A stretch of DNA of 64,000 bases, from positions 6,184,501-6,248,500 of the forward strand of contig JAFMOC010000002.1 of NCBI GenBank assembly GCA_019802505.1, written 5' to 3'. Under the pieces are notes generated by a model that saw only the letters and a program-made list of their open reading frames with translations, made no database searches and had not been told where the DNA came from. Source of the stretch: Corydoras sp. C115. Taxonomy: Eukaryota; Chordata; Actinopteri; Siluriformes; Callichthyidae. Both the position numbers and the translations under genes were made by a program. Of this stretch, positions 45,601 to 56,891 are shown one piece after another; position 1 is the stretch's first letter, and each line of letters begins with the position of its first letter.

Positions 45601-48600
45601 CACTTTTAGGTAGGACGAGAGGCAGTTGTCTTGTGCTTACAATATAAGCCTGTGAGGCTGGTGCAATGACCTGGAGTTGCTGCAGTTGGTTAGGTCATGG
45701 TTTTACAACATTATGTGCCTAAAGTTTGAGGTCAGTTGACTACCGAATATACTAAACGACCAAGTTATTCCATCACAAATTTTTTCTTCTTCTATGATGG
45801 CACAGTTATATTTTCACTCAAGAGCTCAACTTAAAGACTGGGATAGGGAGCATGAGGCATCATTTTTACACATTGATTTGCAACCACAAAGTCCAGACTG
45901 AAGCCTCATTGAGAATCTTTTGAATGGGCTGATGAAGACTTTGTGAATTGGTCCAAGTCTCCCATTATCGATACAAGATCTTGGGGAAAAACATGAATGC
46001 AACTTTAGACAAAAATAAATGTTGTGACATTGTAGAAGCTTTTGAAAGACAAATGTGTGCCATAATCTAAGCAAAAGGCAGACCTAGCATTTTTTTTTTG
46101 CCCTGGCAGTGTATCTAAATGGTTTTAAATTTTTTATTTCATATTGTCATTTTAATATCCGATATAAATCTACATTCTGATTTTTCAAATTCATACTTAA
46201 ATACTGTTTTCAATTAAAGCTTCATTGTGTGCTATTTCTTTTAGAAAATATATGTTCTGTGTGGGTGAACTTTTCTTATTACAGTTCATAGTGATGTCTC
46301 TAGTAATGTTAAAGTTAAAAAAGGCATTATTTTTAAATAAACTAAAACATTTTCCCCTCAGGGAGTTATACATCTCACCAGAAGACTTCAGAGTGGCCTG
46401 TTTTAAAACCAGAAATGCAACCACTGGGAGTAACAAAAAATCCTTTTTGGAATCAAATGTCAAAGTCTAATCCTTTTTTGGATGACATTGTTTGTAAAGA
46501 CAGTACAGATTCAGGCGTGTCCACTGTCAAGAATAATAACTTTTTGCTTGGTAGCAATATTGAAGATTCTGGAAGCACATCTTCTGAAGAAAACAACTTT
46601 GGTCATCTTGTCGAAGCTAGAAATAACAACCTAAATCGTTCTGGTCGGTGGAGGAGTGCTTCAGATATCCTTGACAGTTTAGCAAAAAAAGGGAACAAAA
46701 GGGCACAGAGTTTTGGTGCTCAGGGACCTTTCTTAAGACCTAATATTGAGTGGCTTAAAAATGACATGGAGGCTTACAAAATGGCCTGGCTAAGTCATAG
46801 GCAGTTGACCCGGTCCTGTTTGGACCTCAGCCTGATGAAGCAAAGTCCTGGTTGGGCTCAAACTCAAGCCACAGACACCCAAGTGGTATGTAAGATTGAT
46901 TACAATGGAGGATCGGTGCAGTTGCCTGACTCTGACATCAGTGCTCATGTTCCCCAAGGCCATGTTCCCTATGGGGAAATTCAGGAAATAATTCTAAAAG
47001 CCAGTCTTGATCCACCACGTGGAATTAATAACAACTACACCACCTCTGTGAGCCCTCTTTTGGAAATCAGCCTTAGCAACATTAACACCAAGGAAGGCAT
47101 TTTGCTTGATATTAAAATGGCAGCTGAAGTAAAGGACAGCTCACAGAGCCAAGTAATGACAACATTTGTCGGGCTGCTTGCCTATAAGAAAGAGGGGCCT
47201 TATGAAAAAGTTAAGAACTCTTATGTTTATAAAAACATGTTACAAATCAAGATTCAGGAACTAAAGCCTCGAATGTACATCATTGCTGCTGCAGAGGCCA
47301 GAAACATTCAGCCACCAGCAACATCTGTGTGGGACTATTTAGACAGGCAGTTTACCGTAGCTGTTTATGGTCCCAAACATATCCACCCCTCTTTCAAAAT
47401 TGTGCAAGTTATATCATGTCATAATAGTGTTCCATCCAGACTTCCTTCATCTGATATCCACAAAGGTAACAGAAACTTGCCCCCTGTTGTGTTACAGCTA
47501 TGGGGCAAGCATCAGTTCAACCCACAAGGTTTAAAAGATTTACATATTAAAACAACTGTTGTGGAGTCAAAGTTTGAGGTGAAAACTGAAGATCAAAGCA
47601 AAAAGGTCAAACAAGAGGAGCTTAAAACTGGCGAAGTAATCCACTTGCCCATGGAACTGTCAAAGTCATTTAGTGGAGAAATTGGTCGATTTACATTGGC
47701 CATACAAATAACCGACTCAAATGGTCTCTGTTTGACAGACTTTAAAATGAGTTCCCCCGAGGCTGCTCCTTTGAGGACAGATAAACATGGACACAGACAT
47801 TTTGAGCGGCACAGAGAACTGCCTAGTTCAATGTCTATTCCAGAAGAATCTATTTCAGAGTTTCCTAAGTTTCAAGACTTGTCCGTCAATATTCAGTGGT
47901 ATGGAGTGGCTATGAAATCACTTTTAAGACAACCAAGAGTGGAATATCTTTTGGAGTACTTCAAAGGGGACACAATTGCTCTGCTCTCCAGGGAAACTGT
48001 TAAGTCTGTTGGACAGTCAAAAGTCAAGGAATGGTATATTGGATTTTTGAGGGGAAGTATTGGTCTGGTCCACTGTAAGAATGTAAAGATCATCTCCAGA
48101 GACCAAGTAATTGACTTCTCTGCTGTTAGAGTCACAGCCCAGAGCCTGCTAGACAATATCACTCTGCCATTTAAAAAACTCACATACATGTACTCTGCCA
48201 TCCAGACATTAGTAACAGATCACATAAGGAGTTGGAGGATTTTTGCAGAGGCTCTGGGATATGCTGACCTTTCTATAGACACTTTCTCCAGGAGGCATGC
48301 TGAAACTGAAGCAGAAAAAGTAGCTTGTGTACTTGAAAAGCTAAAGGAGGATTGCCATACAGAAAAGACCAGAAGAAAATTTCAACATGAACTTATTGTT
48401 GTGAGTATCTAGGTATATAAATATTACCCTGTTAGTAGTAAATGCAATGAATCTAACCTGTATGTGTTAAATTAATATACAGTGGGTTGCAAAAGTATTC
48501 ATACCCCTTGAACTTTTCCATATTTTGTCACATTACAACCACAAACATAAATATATTTCACTGGAATTTAATGTGAAAGACCAACACAAAGTGGTATACA

Positions 48601-50436
48601 ATTGTGAAGTGGAAGGAAAATTATACATGAATCAACATTTTTTTTACAAATAAAAAACTGAAAAGTGCGACGTGCAAAAGTATTCAGCCCCCCTGAGTCA
48701 ATACTTTGTGGAGCCACCTTTTGCTGCAATTACAGCTGCAAGTCTTTTAGGGTATGTCTCCACCAGCTTTGCACATCTAGTGACTGAAATCCTTGCCCAT
48801 TCCTCCTTGCAAAACAGCTCAAGCTCAGTCAGATTGGATGGAGAGCGTTTGTGAACAGCAGTTTTGAGATCTTGCCACAAATTCTCAATTGGGTTTAGGT
48901 CTGGACTTTGACTGGGCCATTCTAACACATGAATATTCTTTTTTTTTAAACCACTCCATTGTAGCTCTGGCTTTATGTTTAGGGTCGTTGTCCTGCTGGA
49001 AGGTGAACCTCTGCCCCAGTCTCAAATCTTTTGCTGACTCCAACAGGTTTTCTTCCAAGATTGCCCTGTATTTGGCTCCATCCATCTTCCCATCAACTTT
49101 GACCAACTTCCCGGTCCCTGCTGAAGAGAAGCACCCCCAGAGCATGATGCTGCCACCACCATATTTGACAGTGGGGATGGTGTTTTCAGAGTGATGTGCA
49201 GTGTTATTTCTCCGCCACACATAGCGTTTTGCATTGTGGCCAAAAAGTTCAATTTTGGTCTCGTCTGACCAAAGCACCTTCTTCCACATGTTTGCTGTGT
49301 CCTCAACATGGCTTCTGGCAAACTGCAAACGGGACTTCTTATGGTTTTCTTTTAACAATGGCTTTCTCCTTGCCACTCTTCCATAAAGACCACATTTGTG
49401 TAGTGCACGACTAATTGTTGTCCTGTGGACAGTTTCCCCCACCTGAGCTGTGGCTCTCTGCATTTCATCCAGAGTCACCATGGGCCTCTTGGCTGCCTCT
49501 CTGATCAGTGATCTCCTTGTTCGGCCTGTAAGTTTAGGTGGACGGCCTTGTCTTGGCAGGTTTACTGTGGTGCCATACTCTTTCCATTTCCGGATGATGG
49601 ATTGAACAGTGCTCCGTGAGATGTTCAAAGCTTTGGAAATCTTTTTATAACCTAAGCCTGCTTTAAACTTCTCCAAAACCATATTCCTAACCTGTCTGGT
49701 GTGTTCTTTGGACTTCATGATGCTGTTTGCTCCCCAATATTCTCTTAACCAACATCTGAGGCCGTCACGGAGCAGCTGTATTTGTACTGAGATTAGATTA
49801 CACACAGGTGGACCCTTTTGAGTCATTAGCACTCATCAGGCAACTTCTGAATGCAATTGGTTGCACTCAGGGAAAAGGGGGCTGAATACTTTTGCACGTC
49901 GCACTTTTCAGTTTTTTATTTGTAAAAAAAATGTTGATTCATGTATAATTTTCCTTCCACTTCACAATTGTATACCACTTTGTGTTGGTCTTTCACATTA
50001 AATTCCAGTGAGATATATTTATGTTTGTGGTTGTAATGTGACAAAATATGGAAAAGTTCAAGGGGTATGAATACTTTTGCAACCCACTGTATAACAATAT
50101 TGCAATAATATATATATATATATATATATAAACAAAGGTTTGCATCTGAAACCATTTGTTATTATTGATATTATTTTACTTTGACCTTTGTGTTAACAGT
50201 GTTAATCAGTGATGTTTCTGCAAATTTCATTTTATTGGTTTATAGTAATCCCACTTGTGTTGGTAACATTCCGGAGGAAACCTTATATATACAGTGCCTC
50301 CAAGTAGTATTCAAGCCCCTGCAGATTTTGCAAATTTAGTTGCAAATAAGTTAGAACCTTCAAACTTTTAATGAGAGCAGCATTTATTAACAGCTCCCTA
50401 GATTTTACAAACCGAAAATATAATTTGCTTAGTTAA

Positions 50437-50503
<67 letters not shown>

Positions 50504-51790
50504 TCTTTTTAAACTGAAAGATAAAGGTCAAATATTATTCAACCCCTTGGATTAATAGTTTGTGGTAAGATCTTAACATCCTTGATGGAGGATCATAGGT
50601 TCTTGGCCAAAATCTCCATGTAGGCTTTGCTATACATCTTCTTGTGGCTGAGGACCAGATGGGTATGCCTCTTGGCTGAGAAGCAGCCCCACAGCATCAT
50701 GTTGCCACCCCCATGATTGACTGTAGGGATAGTATTATTGGGGTAATATGCAGGCACTATAGACCTTGATTTTGGTCTCATCATACTAGGGAACCTTGAA
50801 CCAGTCTGCCTCAGAGTCCTTCAAGTTATTATGAACAAACTGTAGACAAACCTTGACATGATGCGTCAAAAGTAAAGGTACCTTACTGGCTTGCCTGGAA
50901 CGGAGTTCATTAGAGTTCGTCACTTAAGGTATGGGAGGAAACTTTAAAAGGCTGTCCTGGCCATGAAAGGTTAACACTAGTTCCGTAAGTCTTCCACTTC
51001 CGGATAATGCTCCCAATGATGGAGACCGGTAGACCCAAGTCCATGGAAAGGGTTTTGTACACCTTGCCAGCCTTCTGACCCTCCATAATTTTGTCTCCGA
51101 TGGCCTTGGAATGTTCCCTGGTCTTTCACATGCATGAGTGCTGTTTTCAAGTTTAGGGAGGGGCTTTTATATTCATTATATAGATAGATCTAATATATGG
51201 TTTACTTTTTTTTTAAGTATATTATGTTGGCATGCTTTTTTGACAATGTAATTATTGTCTCTAAATGTCATTTTATTTACAACAGGGGCTCTTCAAAATG
51301 GATGCTCAGGGCCTCGTTGCCCATTTGATTCAGAACACAGTTATTTTGTCCACAGCTGTTGAGCTTGGTGTGAGATGGAGGGAACTTGCAGACAAGATTG
51401 GAAAGCTTTCTGGTTCCCAGATTGCTGGATATGAGGCACCACACAGAGGAAAAAATGGAGAAGTCAGTACACAGGTCAGTCAGAATTTCTGTGTCAACAT
51501 GTGTGTGGGGGGGGTGTATGTATAAGTACATGTGTACTAGCTTAGTAAAATACAAATATGTAACATAATACATTAATTTGTTACAGTCAATGTGGAAGCC
51601 TGCATATGACTTCCTTTACTCATGGAGTGTGCAGTATGGTGAAGGCTATAGAGACATGATCCAGGATCTACATTTGGCCTTGGACAAAATGAAGAACCCA
51701 GTGACCAAGCACTGGAGACAGATTACTGGTGCTCTTATTACTGTGCACTGCATGGAGATTGTAAGGGCTTCTGCCTTCCCATCAAGATAG
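41178..51790 (+). CDS. macc1: MACC1 (metastasis-associated in colon cancer 1), four coding exons joined
   Basis: Paralogue of the endocytic adaptor SH3BP4. In mammals MACC1 promotes MET-dependent growth and motility and also interacts with endocytic proteins. Exons 41178-41295, 46362-48400, 51286-51474 and 51587-51790 join in phase to 2550 nt, about 849 residues (human 852). Visible features: N-terminal SRSEGTLIDLD; NPF motifs NPFWNQ and NPFLDD (residues 66 and 76) that can bind EH domains; WLKNDMEAYKMAWLS; a ZU5 region opening GGSVQLPDSDISAHVPQGHV near 221; an SH3-type segment at about 566-621 (EYFKGDTIALL, VKEWYIGFLRG); and C-terminal death-like domains ending KNPVTKHWRQITGALI and VRASAFPSR. 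The large exon's own in-frame ATG (46415) is residue 58, not the start. Confidence 0.95.
42600..43365. mobile_element. rearranged Tc1-like relic with inverted transposase ends
   Basis: The + strand at 43110-43358 encodes a Tc1 transposase C-terminus (WPPQSQDLNPIQMVRGELD and RMPRVCEAVIKAKGGY); the catalytic Glu position reads Gln. The complement of the same 3' region recurs at about 42820-42865 in opposite orientation, so an inner part is lost and the ends face each other. A poly-T run of more than 40 bases (42642-42684) and TA repeats precede it. Confidence 0.7.
43700..45640 (-). mobile_element. decayed L1-like LINE (ORF1 end and ORF2 endonuclease)
   Basis: On the minus strand, 44440 down to 44020 reads with breaks as an apurinic endonuclease domain: 'GDSEGRW', 'VSVYAPNIV' and 'LIVGEDFNSALDC' match the SDSEGRY, SVYAPN and VGGDFN motifs of L1-class ORF2. 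45010-44920 recalls the ORF1 motif ('LILFPEHSTDKAMRI' ~ IYxFPDxS..). Heavily mutated, inside macc1 intron 2 and antisense to the gene. Confidence 0.65.
45655..46113. mobile_element. Tc1/mariner-like relic
   Basis: Starts with transposase-derived 'ctggagttgctgcagttggt', carries scattered pieces, and ends in 'ttttttttgccctggcagtg', the typical inverted-repeat end. Same family as 33470-33817. Confidence 0.6.
46362..48400 (+). CDS. macc1: macc1 large exon (residues 40-719)
   Basis: Acceptor 'ttttcccctcag' with exon start 46362 (GG completing Gly40), then SYTSHQKTSEWPVLKPEM. It holds both NPF motifs, ZU5, SH3 and the start of the death-like region, ending HELIV before gtgagt at 48401. The apparent stop at 48412 is intronic. 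Long internal exons of this kind are typical of MACC1/SH3BP4. Confidence 0.95.
48480..48693 (+). repeat. left terminal inverted repeat of the Tc1 element
   Basis: Runs from CAGTGGGTTGCAAAAGTATT to 'aagtattcagccccc'. Includes an inner copy of the 'gcaaaagtattca' word, i.e. two direct repeats per end, as in IR/DR-type Tc1 elements where transposase binds both. Confidence 0.93.
48698..49718 (-). pseudogene. Tc1 transposase, DD34E, one 1-bp frameshift
   Basis: Starts MKSKEHTRQVRNMVLEKF with paired-type helix-turn-helix domains (ALNISRSTVQSIIRKW; TGRTRRSLIREAAKR). The catalytic triad is Asp in LWSDETK, Asp in FQQDNDPKH and Glu in DLNPIENLW, 34 residues after the second Asp. The frame breaks once at a run of 9 A (minus strand, 48939-48947). 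With 8 it would stay open, and the downstream frame continues to a normal end at 48698. The gap could be real inactivation or a homopolymer sequencing error. Confidence 0.9.
49877..50089 (-). repeat. right terminal inverted repeat of the Tc1 element
   Basis: Inverse of 48480-48693, ending 'aacttttcca..acccactg' next to TA. One visible mismatch is in 'gagatatatt' versus 'aatatatttc' of the left arm. Confidence 0.93.
50292..51165 (-). pseudogene. older Tc1-like element, transposase degraded
   Basis: Left end 'cagtgcctccaagtagtatt'. The minus strand reads 'NTIPTVNHGGGNMMLWGCF' (50593-50784), a conserved Tc1 transposase block, and fragments of the N-terminal helix-turn-helix near 51000-51120. 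Contains an inserted AT microsatellite at 50443-50501. No open frame remains. Confidence 0.75.
51286..51474 (+). CDS. macc1: macc1 exon (residues 720-782)
   Basis: Acceptor 'ttatttacaacag', then GLFKMDAQGLVAHLIQN, WRELADKIGKLSGSQIAGY and EAPHRGKNGEVSTQ, then gtcagt. Matches the death-like domain region of MACC1. Confidence 0.95.
51587..51790 (+). CDS. macc1: macc1 last coding exon (residues 783-849)
   Basis: Acceptor 'ttgttacag', then SMWKPAYDFLYSWSVQYG, DKMKNPVTKHWRQITGALI and the end MEIVRASAFPSR, then TAG. A donor-like ATT|gtaagg lies inside, 30 nt before the stop (51760/51761), relevant to the alternative exons downstream. Confidence 0.95.
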   Translation, partial: SMWKPAYDFLYSWSVQYGEGYRDMIQDLHLALDKMKNPVTKHWRQITGALITVHCMEIVRASAFPSR

Positions 51791-52271
51791 AGAAGCTAAA
51801 AAGACTGAAAAATGTGTTAAAATATTAATTAATTGCTACAAATTGCTGTAAAACCTTTGTCTGATAGACTTCTGGAAACTTTTCTTATGTCAGCATATTC
51901 TTTAGTGCTTTGAGCATAAAAAGAAAAAGAAAAACATCTCCAACTACAGTAGTTGGCTTTATCAAATTATGTAAAAGTTTTTGTTGTCATTACATTTTTT
52001 TCGTTTTCATTCCTGTCCTATGTGATTGTATATATATCACTTATTTAAATTGATTACTACATGTATCCTAGTTAAACACATCACAAAACAGAAGCCTAAA
52101 ACAACACAGTGTAGTACAAAACAGTATGTCATTTAAAGTATGTCATCCCACTGTCAAATATTATGTGCATTTCAATATGTTGTGAATGTTAAAATGAACT
52201 ACAATAGTAAGGGTCCAAGGTTATGCTTTAGTATTTGTTTTATTCCAGTTCATACATGTCATACAATTTTC

Positions 52272-52277
52272 AATAAA
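52272..52277 (+). other. macc1: poly-A signal AATAAA, macc1
   Basis: AATAAA about 480 nt after the macc1 stop. A second AATAAA is at 52557-52562, followed by a T-rich run. Confidence 0.55.
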
Positions 52278-52562
52278 GCCCAAAATCAGCCACTGGCTAA
52301 TCTGTGAAGTTTTATTCATATGGTGCCAGGATGGAAAGCCTTCTATGTCAACAACTGCCTATGTGGACAACAGAAATTTTCTCTCTTTACTTAATGCTCC
52401 AAGCGTTGAGTTCAGTTTATGTTTAGCATTTTCATGCCTTTGTTTTATTCTTCTTAATGTTTTGCAGTTCACCCATAATAACTTCATATTAAAATATTTT
52501 ATTTTGATGTTTTCTCATTGTAATGTCGTTCTTGTGTAATATTGAAAGCATAGAAAAATAAA

Positions 52563-53055
52563 CTATTTTTTTTTACTGTATTTTTTACATGTTTTACATT
52601 AAATCATAAAATTAAAATGAAATATTTAAATTGTAAATATAAAATTTAATATTTAAAATTTAATTTCAAAAACAAAGTTGTATTATTAATGGTTTGCCCT
52701 GTCCTATTTGGTATTTATATGATTGTGTTGTAAAGTTAATTATTTATAAAGAATGTGTTAAATAATGCCATATAATACATTTATGAACAGTACGTGTTTT
52801 TGACATAAACCACCTTATCATGCTGTATGTTCAAGAACAAAAGAAGAAAAAAAAAATAGTCGTTTTTTTACAGATCAATCTCAGGGTTTGCCATTTGTCC
52901 CAGAACTGGTTCAGACCACTTTCACTGTTCCAAGATTGATAACCTGGCTTCTTTAACATTTAAATGACAAACTTCAAAGGGTTTTGAAGTTTATATGTAC
53001 TGTAACAAACTAGCAGCTAGCTCTCTTGGCTCTTTTCTTTTGACTCTTTCCTCAG
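52563..53055. other. AT-rich spacer after macc1
   Basis: No exon or repeat recognised until the pyrimidine tract at 53020-53055. Confidence 0.45.
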
Positions 53056-53127
53056 ATCCTGGCTCTTTCCAATGGCGTTGCTCAGCCCTCCTCTGCCTGG
53101 TTCCAGCATCCACATTTCTCCCTGCAG
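53056..53127 (+). CDS. orphan exon-like segment A (24 codons)
   Basis: A long pyrimidine tract ending 'gactctttcctcag', 72 nt open in phase 0, then a strong donor CAG|gtaggt. It would encode ILALSNGVAQPSSAWF and QHPHFSLQ. No family recognised. Phase agrees with the cryptic macc1 donor at 51760 and with segment B at 57263, so it may be an alternative macc1 exon. Without RNA data this is tentative. Confidence 0.35.
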
Positions 53128-53673
53128 GTAGGTTTTGCCTAACAAGTACTTCCATTTCCATTATAGCAGTAGATATGATTATTGTTAGAAGAATCTTGTA
53201 ATGTTTTATTGTAATCTTTATCAATCTTACCTTTTCACTTGTAAAGAAACTTTTTTACTACTTAAAACTTATGTTCCAGCTGATGTTTTAAAAATGGAAA
53301 ATCAAAGGTTAATTTATCTCCTGTTTGTGGTAAAATATAAGGATTTTTAAAGATTGACATCTGAAGGACATAAATCATTTTATAATACACATGTCATATA
53401 TAGTTTCTGTCCAATTATTAGAAAAACTTCTGACAGAATTATGATTTCTGTAGGCTTATAAAATATCACACAATCAAATATTGTATTTTAAGGCATGGCC
53501 ATTAGGAGAAATTAACCTATTTAGTGCAGAATAACTAAATAGTTATTTGTTGAAGACAGAATGGATCAATAACACATTGTTGAAGATGGAATGTGGTCAA
53601 CTGCTGGATTGCTGCTTTATATGAAATATGTTGATGGCTTGCCATACATCATAACACACCTGTAATTGCACTT

Positions 53674-53679
<6 letters not shown>

Positions 53680-53764
<85 letters not shown>
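53680..53764. repeat. (AT)n-(GT)n microsatellite
   Basis: AT array of about 34 units at 53680-53747 followed by eight GT units. Confidence 0.97.
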
Positions 53765-54595
53765 TTGTGTTTTTTTTAGAAAGAAAAATCACCAGGGCAG
53801 TGAAGTAGCTGAGCCATATCTGGGTTCGCTTGTTCATGATAACTGAGGCAGATAACATTGGGGCTAATGGAATATGACTGCCTTTGTTTAAGCATTCTTG
53901 GTCAATCACAAACACACAGAGAATGGCACTAGGAATATGTTCAGCTACACCATAATTCTTAATAATGCATAATGCTGTGTATGTTATCATTGACAACAAA
54001 GTATCAGACATTACAAAGTGCCACATCTGATTGAATTTGTCTAAAAAAAAGTCTAAAACCTGGTTTGGGCCAAACCAAATAAATGGTTTGCTTTCATAAG
54101 CTGTTTAGTGACTGTTTTTATTAACAGAACATTGCAAGATAGTGCACTGTAGGACTGACTGGCACCCCTGCATACTGCAAAGGTACATTTCAATAATATA
54201 TTTGCAATTGTGAAAGTACTAAATAAATTAATATTTATCTCGATTGTTTGACAAATGTTCTTAAATGTCATTCTGTCTGGAACATCTCTATCTTTATTTT
54301 GTCTATTCAACACTGTGCTAACCAACGAACCAAGGACAAGCCTATGTGACGATTCAGAAATATATGACTTATCAGAGGTGGCTTTAGATTAATTTCTGAA
54401 GGATATATAAATAAATTTCCTATATCTTATAACCTTTCTCACTGCCCATTTAATACGATTTAACATGCTATTACGATAGTCATAATATTATTTAAACATT
54501 TAAAAAAATAATTAAAAAAAAAAGGAGGGGGGGTGCAGGATCAGATAACGATCAGGTTTACTAATTCTACAGTGTAGCTGGTTTTCTCCATAGCT
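53765..54595. other. spacer, no gene recognised
   Basis: Complex sequence at 53815-54200 on an AT background. The minus-strand open frame 53649-54026 shows no family resemblance or splice sites. A poly-A/G stretch is at 54500-54535. Confidence 0.4.
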
Positions 54596-54690
54596 ACTGA
54601 CTTGTGGTGTTCTCATTTGTAATTTGCTTTGGATAAAAGCGTCTGCTAAATGACTAAATGTAAATGTACGTAATGTAAAATGCAATTGAC
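54596..54690 (+). repeat. SINE tail fragment (second family)
   Basis: 'cttgtggtgttctcatttgt' then 'tttggataaaagcgtctgct' and a TAATG-type end. It shares the 'gtggtgttctcatttg' part with the fragment at 40.4 kb. Confidence 0.75.
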
Positions 54691-54989
54691 TTATCTTGAA
54701 AGTTCATGACCTCCTTGCAGGACTTTCTTGCAGTGATGTGACAGATCTTTTCGAGTGGTGGTGCAGTAAAAATGTTGAGAACATCCATTTAAATATTTGG
54801 CTTCTAGAGATTTTGATGGAGCCAGAAAAACTGCTCAAGGTTTTGTTAAAAATGTTGTTCAGAATAAAGTGGAAAATATTTGAGACGGGCCTAAACAAAA
54901 AGTTCTTGCACAATCATACTTTAATGTCATCATGTTACCGGTCGACGCTCATACTTACACATATTTACTCACTTACGTACACACCCTTC

Positions 54990-55125
54990 ACTTATTCTTT
55001 CAGCTGTTTGCAACAACATGCCATTATTCATACTCTGCACCTCAAGCTTGCCTTCCTAACTTTGTCTCCGAAATGGCTAACTTTCACCGTCTCACTATTT
55101 AAAACAATTTTAAGTCTTGAAATAC
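54990..55125 (-). pseudogene. LINE reverse-transcriptase-like C-terminal scrap
   Basis: The minus strand reads 'ETVKVSHFGDKVRKASL', resembling the 'RFGDKVREARLRWFGHV' motif near the end of a common fish LINE polyprotein. Short and isolated. Confidence 0.4.
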
Positions 55126-55129
55126 TTTT

Positions 55130-55258
55130 TTTTCTGGACTGTGGGAGGAAACTGGTAAACTGGAAAAAAAAAAAAACCTGAAGCTCCAGCAAGATTGGGA
55201 TTCGAACTTGGATAGAGTTGAAAAACTGACGCGCCAACCACTACTCCAATTTGCCGCC
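55130..55258 (-). repeat. diverged SINE head fragment
   Basis: 'ggactgtgggaggaaactgg', 'agattgggattcgaac' and 'gcgccaaccactactcc', the complement of the SINE head with its B box. Confidence 0.7.
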
Positions 55259-55439
55259 CCTTCTGTTACAATTATAAATAGTATTATTATTATATGAAAA
55301 CTCTTGTTTTATTAAGTAATTACTTAACTACACAATATTTTAAATGACCTGTTTCCACTTTTATTTAATTATTTATTTATTTAGATACAACTACAAAAGC
55401 AGTTTTTCATAGATGATATCTATAAATATACAATATATT

Positions 55440-55607
55440 GTATACATTTGTATCTCTTGCCCTCTCTCTCTCTCTCTCTCTTCAATTTTCAATTAAAACA
55501 TTACACAGCTTTATTAACATTACAAATATTACATTTGTGTTGCCCAAAGCCGGGGTACAAAAAGAAACATAAGACTACAAAAATGTAAAGAATTTACAGA
55601 CAATAAA

Positions 55608-55664
<57 letters not shown>

Positions 55665-55700
55665 GGCTGATCAGTCACTCTCTGTCCCTCACCTGGTGAG

Positions 55701-55736
<36 letters not shown>

Positions 55737-55800
55737 AGTGCTGCCAGTACACAGCTCTCCCTCTGTTCCCCCAGTAGGTGGGGCAGTTTTTTCTCGCGCT
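55440..55800 (-). mobile_element. LINE 3'-end copy A (truncated)
   Basis: Shares with copy B the blocks 'cttcaattttcaatt', 'tacatttgtgttgcccaaag', a GT array and 'acagtgctgccagtacacag' / 'ccccagtaggtggggcagtt', where it stops. Two GT arrays at 55610-55663 and 55700-55733. Confidence 0.7.
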
Positions 55801-56016
55801 CTCTCTCAATTTTTCAATTTTCAATTTAAAAGCTTTTTTTGCATGACAAATTATACATTCGTATTGCACAAAGCTGGTTTACAAAAATAAAATAAAAATA
55901 AAATAAAAAACAATAAACAATAAAAACAAATTTACAAAATTACAAGAATGTACATAGTATACAATGAAATAGTATAATATATACATATATATATATAAAT
56001 ATTCAAATAAAAGTAG

Positions 56017-56089
<73 letters not shown>

Positions 56090-56809
56090 TCTGTGGTCAC
56101 TCTCTGTCCCTCTCCTGGTGGCAGGTGTATGTGTACAGTGCTGCCAGTACACAGCTCTCCCTGTGTTCCCCCAGTAGGTGGGGCAGTTTTTGGGTGGGGG
56201 TGAGGGAGGTGAAGTTGGGGATGATGTGTGTGAATTTGTTGTAGTATTTTTCTCTGATCTCGGTGTATTTGGTGCATTCGGTGAGGAAGTGCAGCTCTGC
56301 CTCGGTTCTGTTCAGGGGATATCGCTGACACACCCTCTTCTCTCGGGGCAGCCAGGTCTGCCGGTGTCGCCCCGTCTCGATGGCCAGCTGATGAGCACTG
56401 AGTCTGTACCTGGTCAGGGCGTGTCTCGGTCCGGGGTCCGTCACACGGCTCAGATAGGCTGCCGGTGTGTACGGCCGCTTTAGGGTCAGATAACACTCCA
56501 TTTTACTCTGGGACTGACTTTCAGTTTCCCACTGCTTTAAATAATTATCTTTGAGTGTTTGGGTGATTTGGTTGGTCCGAATCGGGACTGAGACTTGACC
56601 CTGACCCTGAGTCTGTGGTGTGTGAGCGTGTGTGAGTGTGTGTGTGAGAGAGTCTGTGGTGTGTGAGTGTGTGTGGGTGTGTATGTGTGAGTCTGTGGTG
56701 TGTGTGAGTGTGTGTGTGGTGCTGCAGTGACTCAGGATCAGTTGGATGAGGGGACTGGTGTGTGTGCTCATCTCTTGGGATTGCAGAGCTTTATAATGAT
56801 AGGTGTGAG

Positions 56810-56810
<1 letters not shown>
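55801..56810 (-). mobile_element. LINE 3'-end copy B with ORF2 C-terminus
   Basis: Minus-strand retroelement end: 3' flank 'caatttttcaattttcaatt', a 72-bp GT array (56019-56090), then the ORF2 C-terminal coding region listed below. Adjacent to copy A in the same orientation. Confidence 0.75.
56097..56771 (-). pseudogene. LINE ORF2 C-terminal fragment with zinc-binding motif
   Basis: The open frame encodes YLTLKRPYTPAAYLSRV, RHALTRYRLSAHQLAIETG, then RHRQTWLPREKRVCQ...ELHFLTEC (a C...H...C cluster) and KYTEIREKYYNKF. This matches the end of fish non-LTR retrotransposon ORF2 proteins ('LRYRLSxHxLxIExGRxRxxxRExRxCxxC...ExHFLxxC'). The N-terminal part of the frame is Thr/His low complexity from a GT-rich insert; the RT domain is absent. 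Confidence 0.75.

Positions 56811-56811
<1 letters not shown>

Positions 56812-56890
<79 letters not shown>
56812..56890. repeat. (CT)n microsatellite
   Basis: About 38 CT units at the 5' edge (in LINE sense) of copy B. Confidence 0.98.

Positions 56891-56891
<1 letters not shown>

Larger units (their letters stand above)
48480..50089 (-). mobile_element. young, near-complete Tc1-like transposon
   Basis: 1610 bp flanked by TA duplications (48478-48479, 50090-50091). Ends CAGTGGGTTGCAAAAGTATT and its complement. The inverted repeats are about 213 bp each (48480-48693, 49877-50089) and differ at only about one or two positions by eye, implying recent insertion. The transposase is on the minus strand. 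Inserted in macc1 intron 3, antisense. Confidence 0.95.

Noticed and set aside
48401..48412. Stop codon at 48412 as the end of macc1
   Set aside because: A gtgagt donor precedes it and two downstream exons complete the known MACC1 C-terminus in phase.
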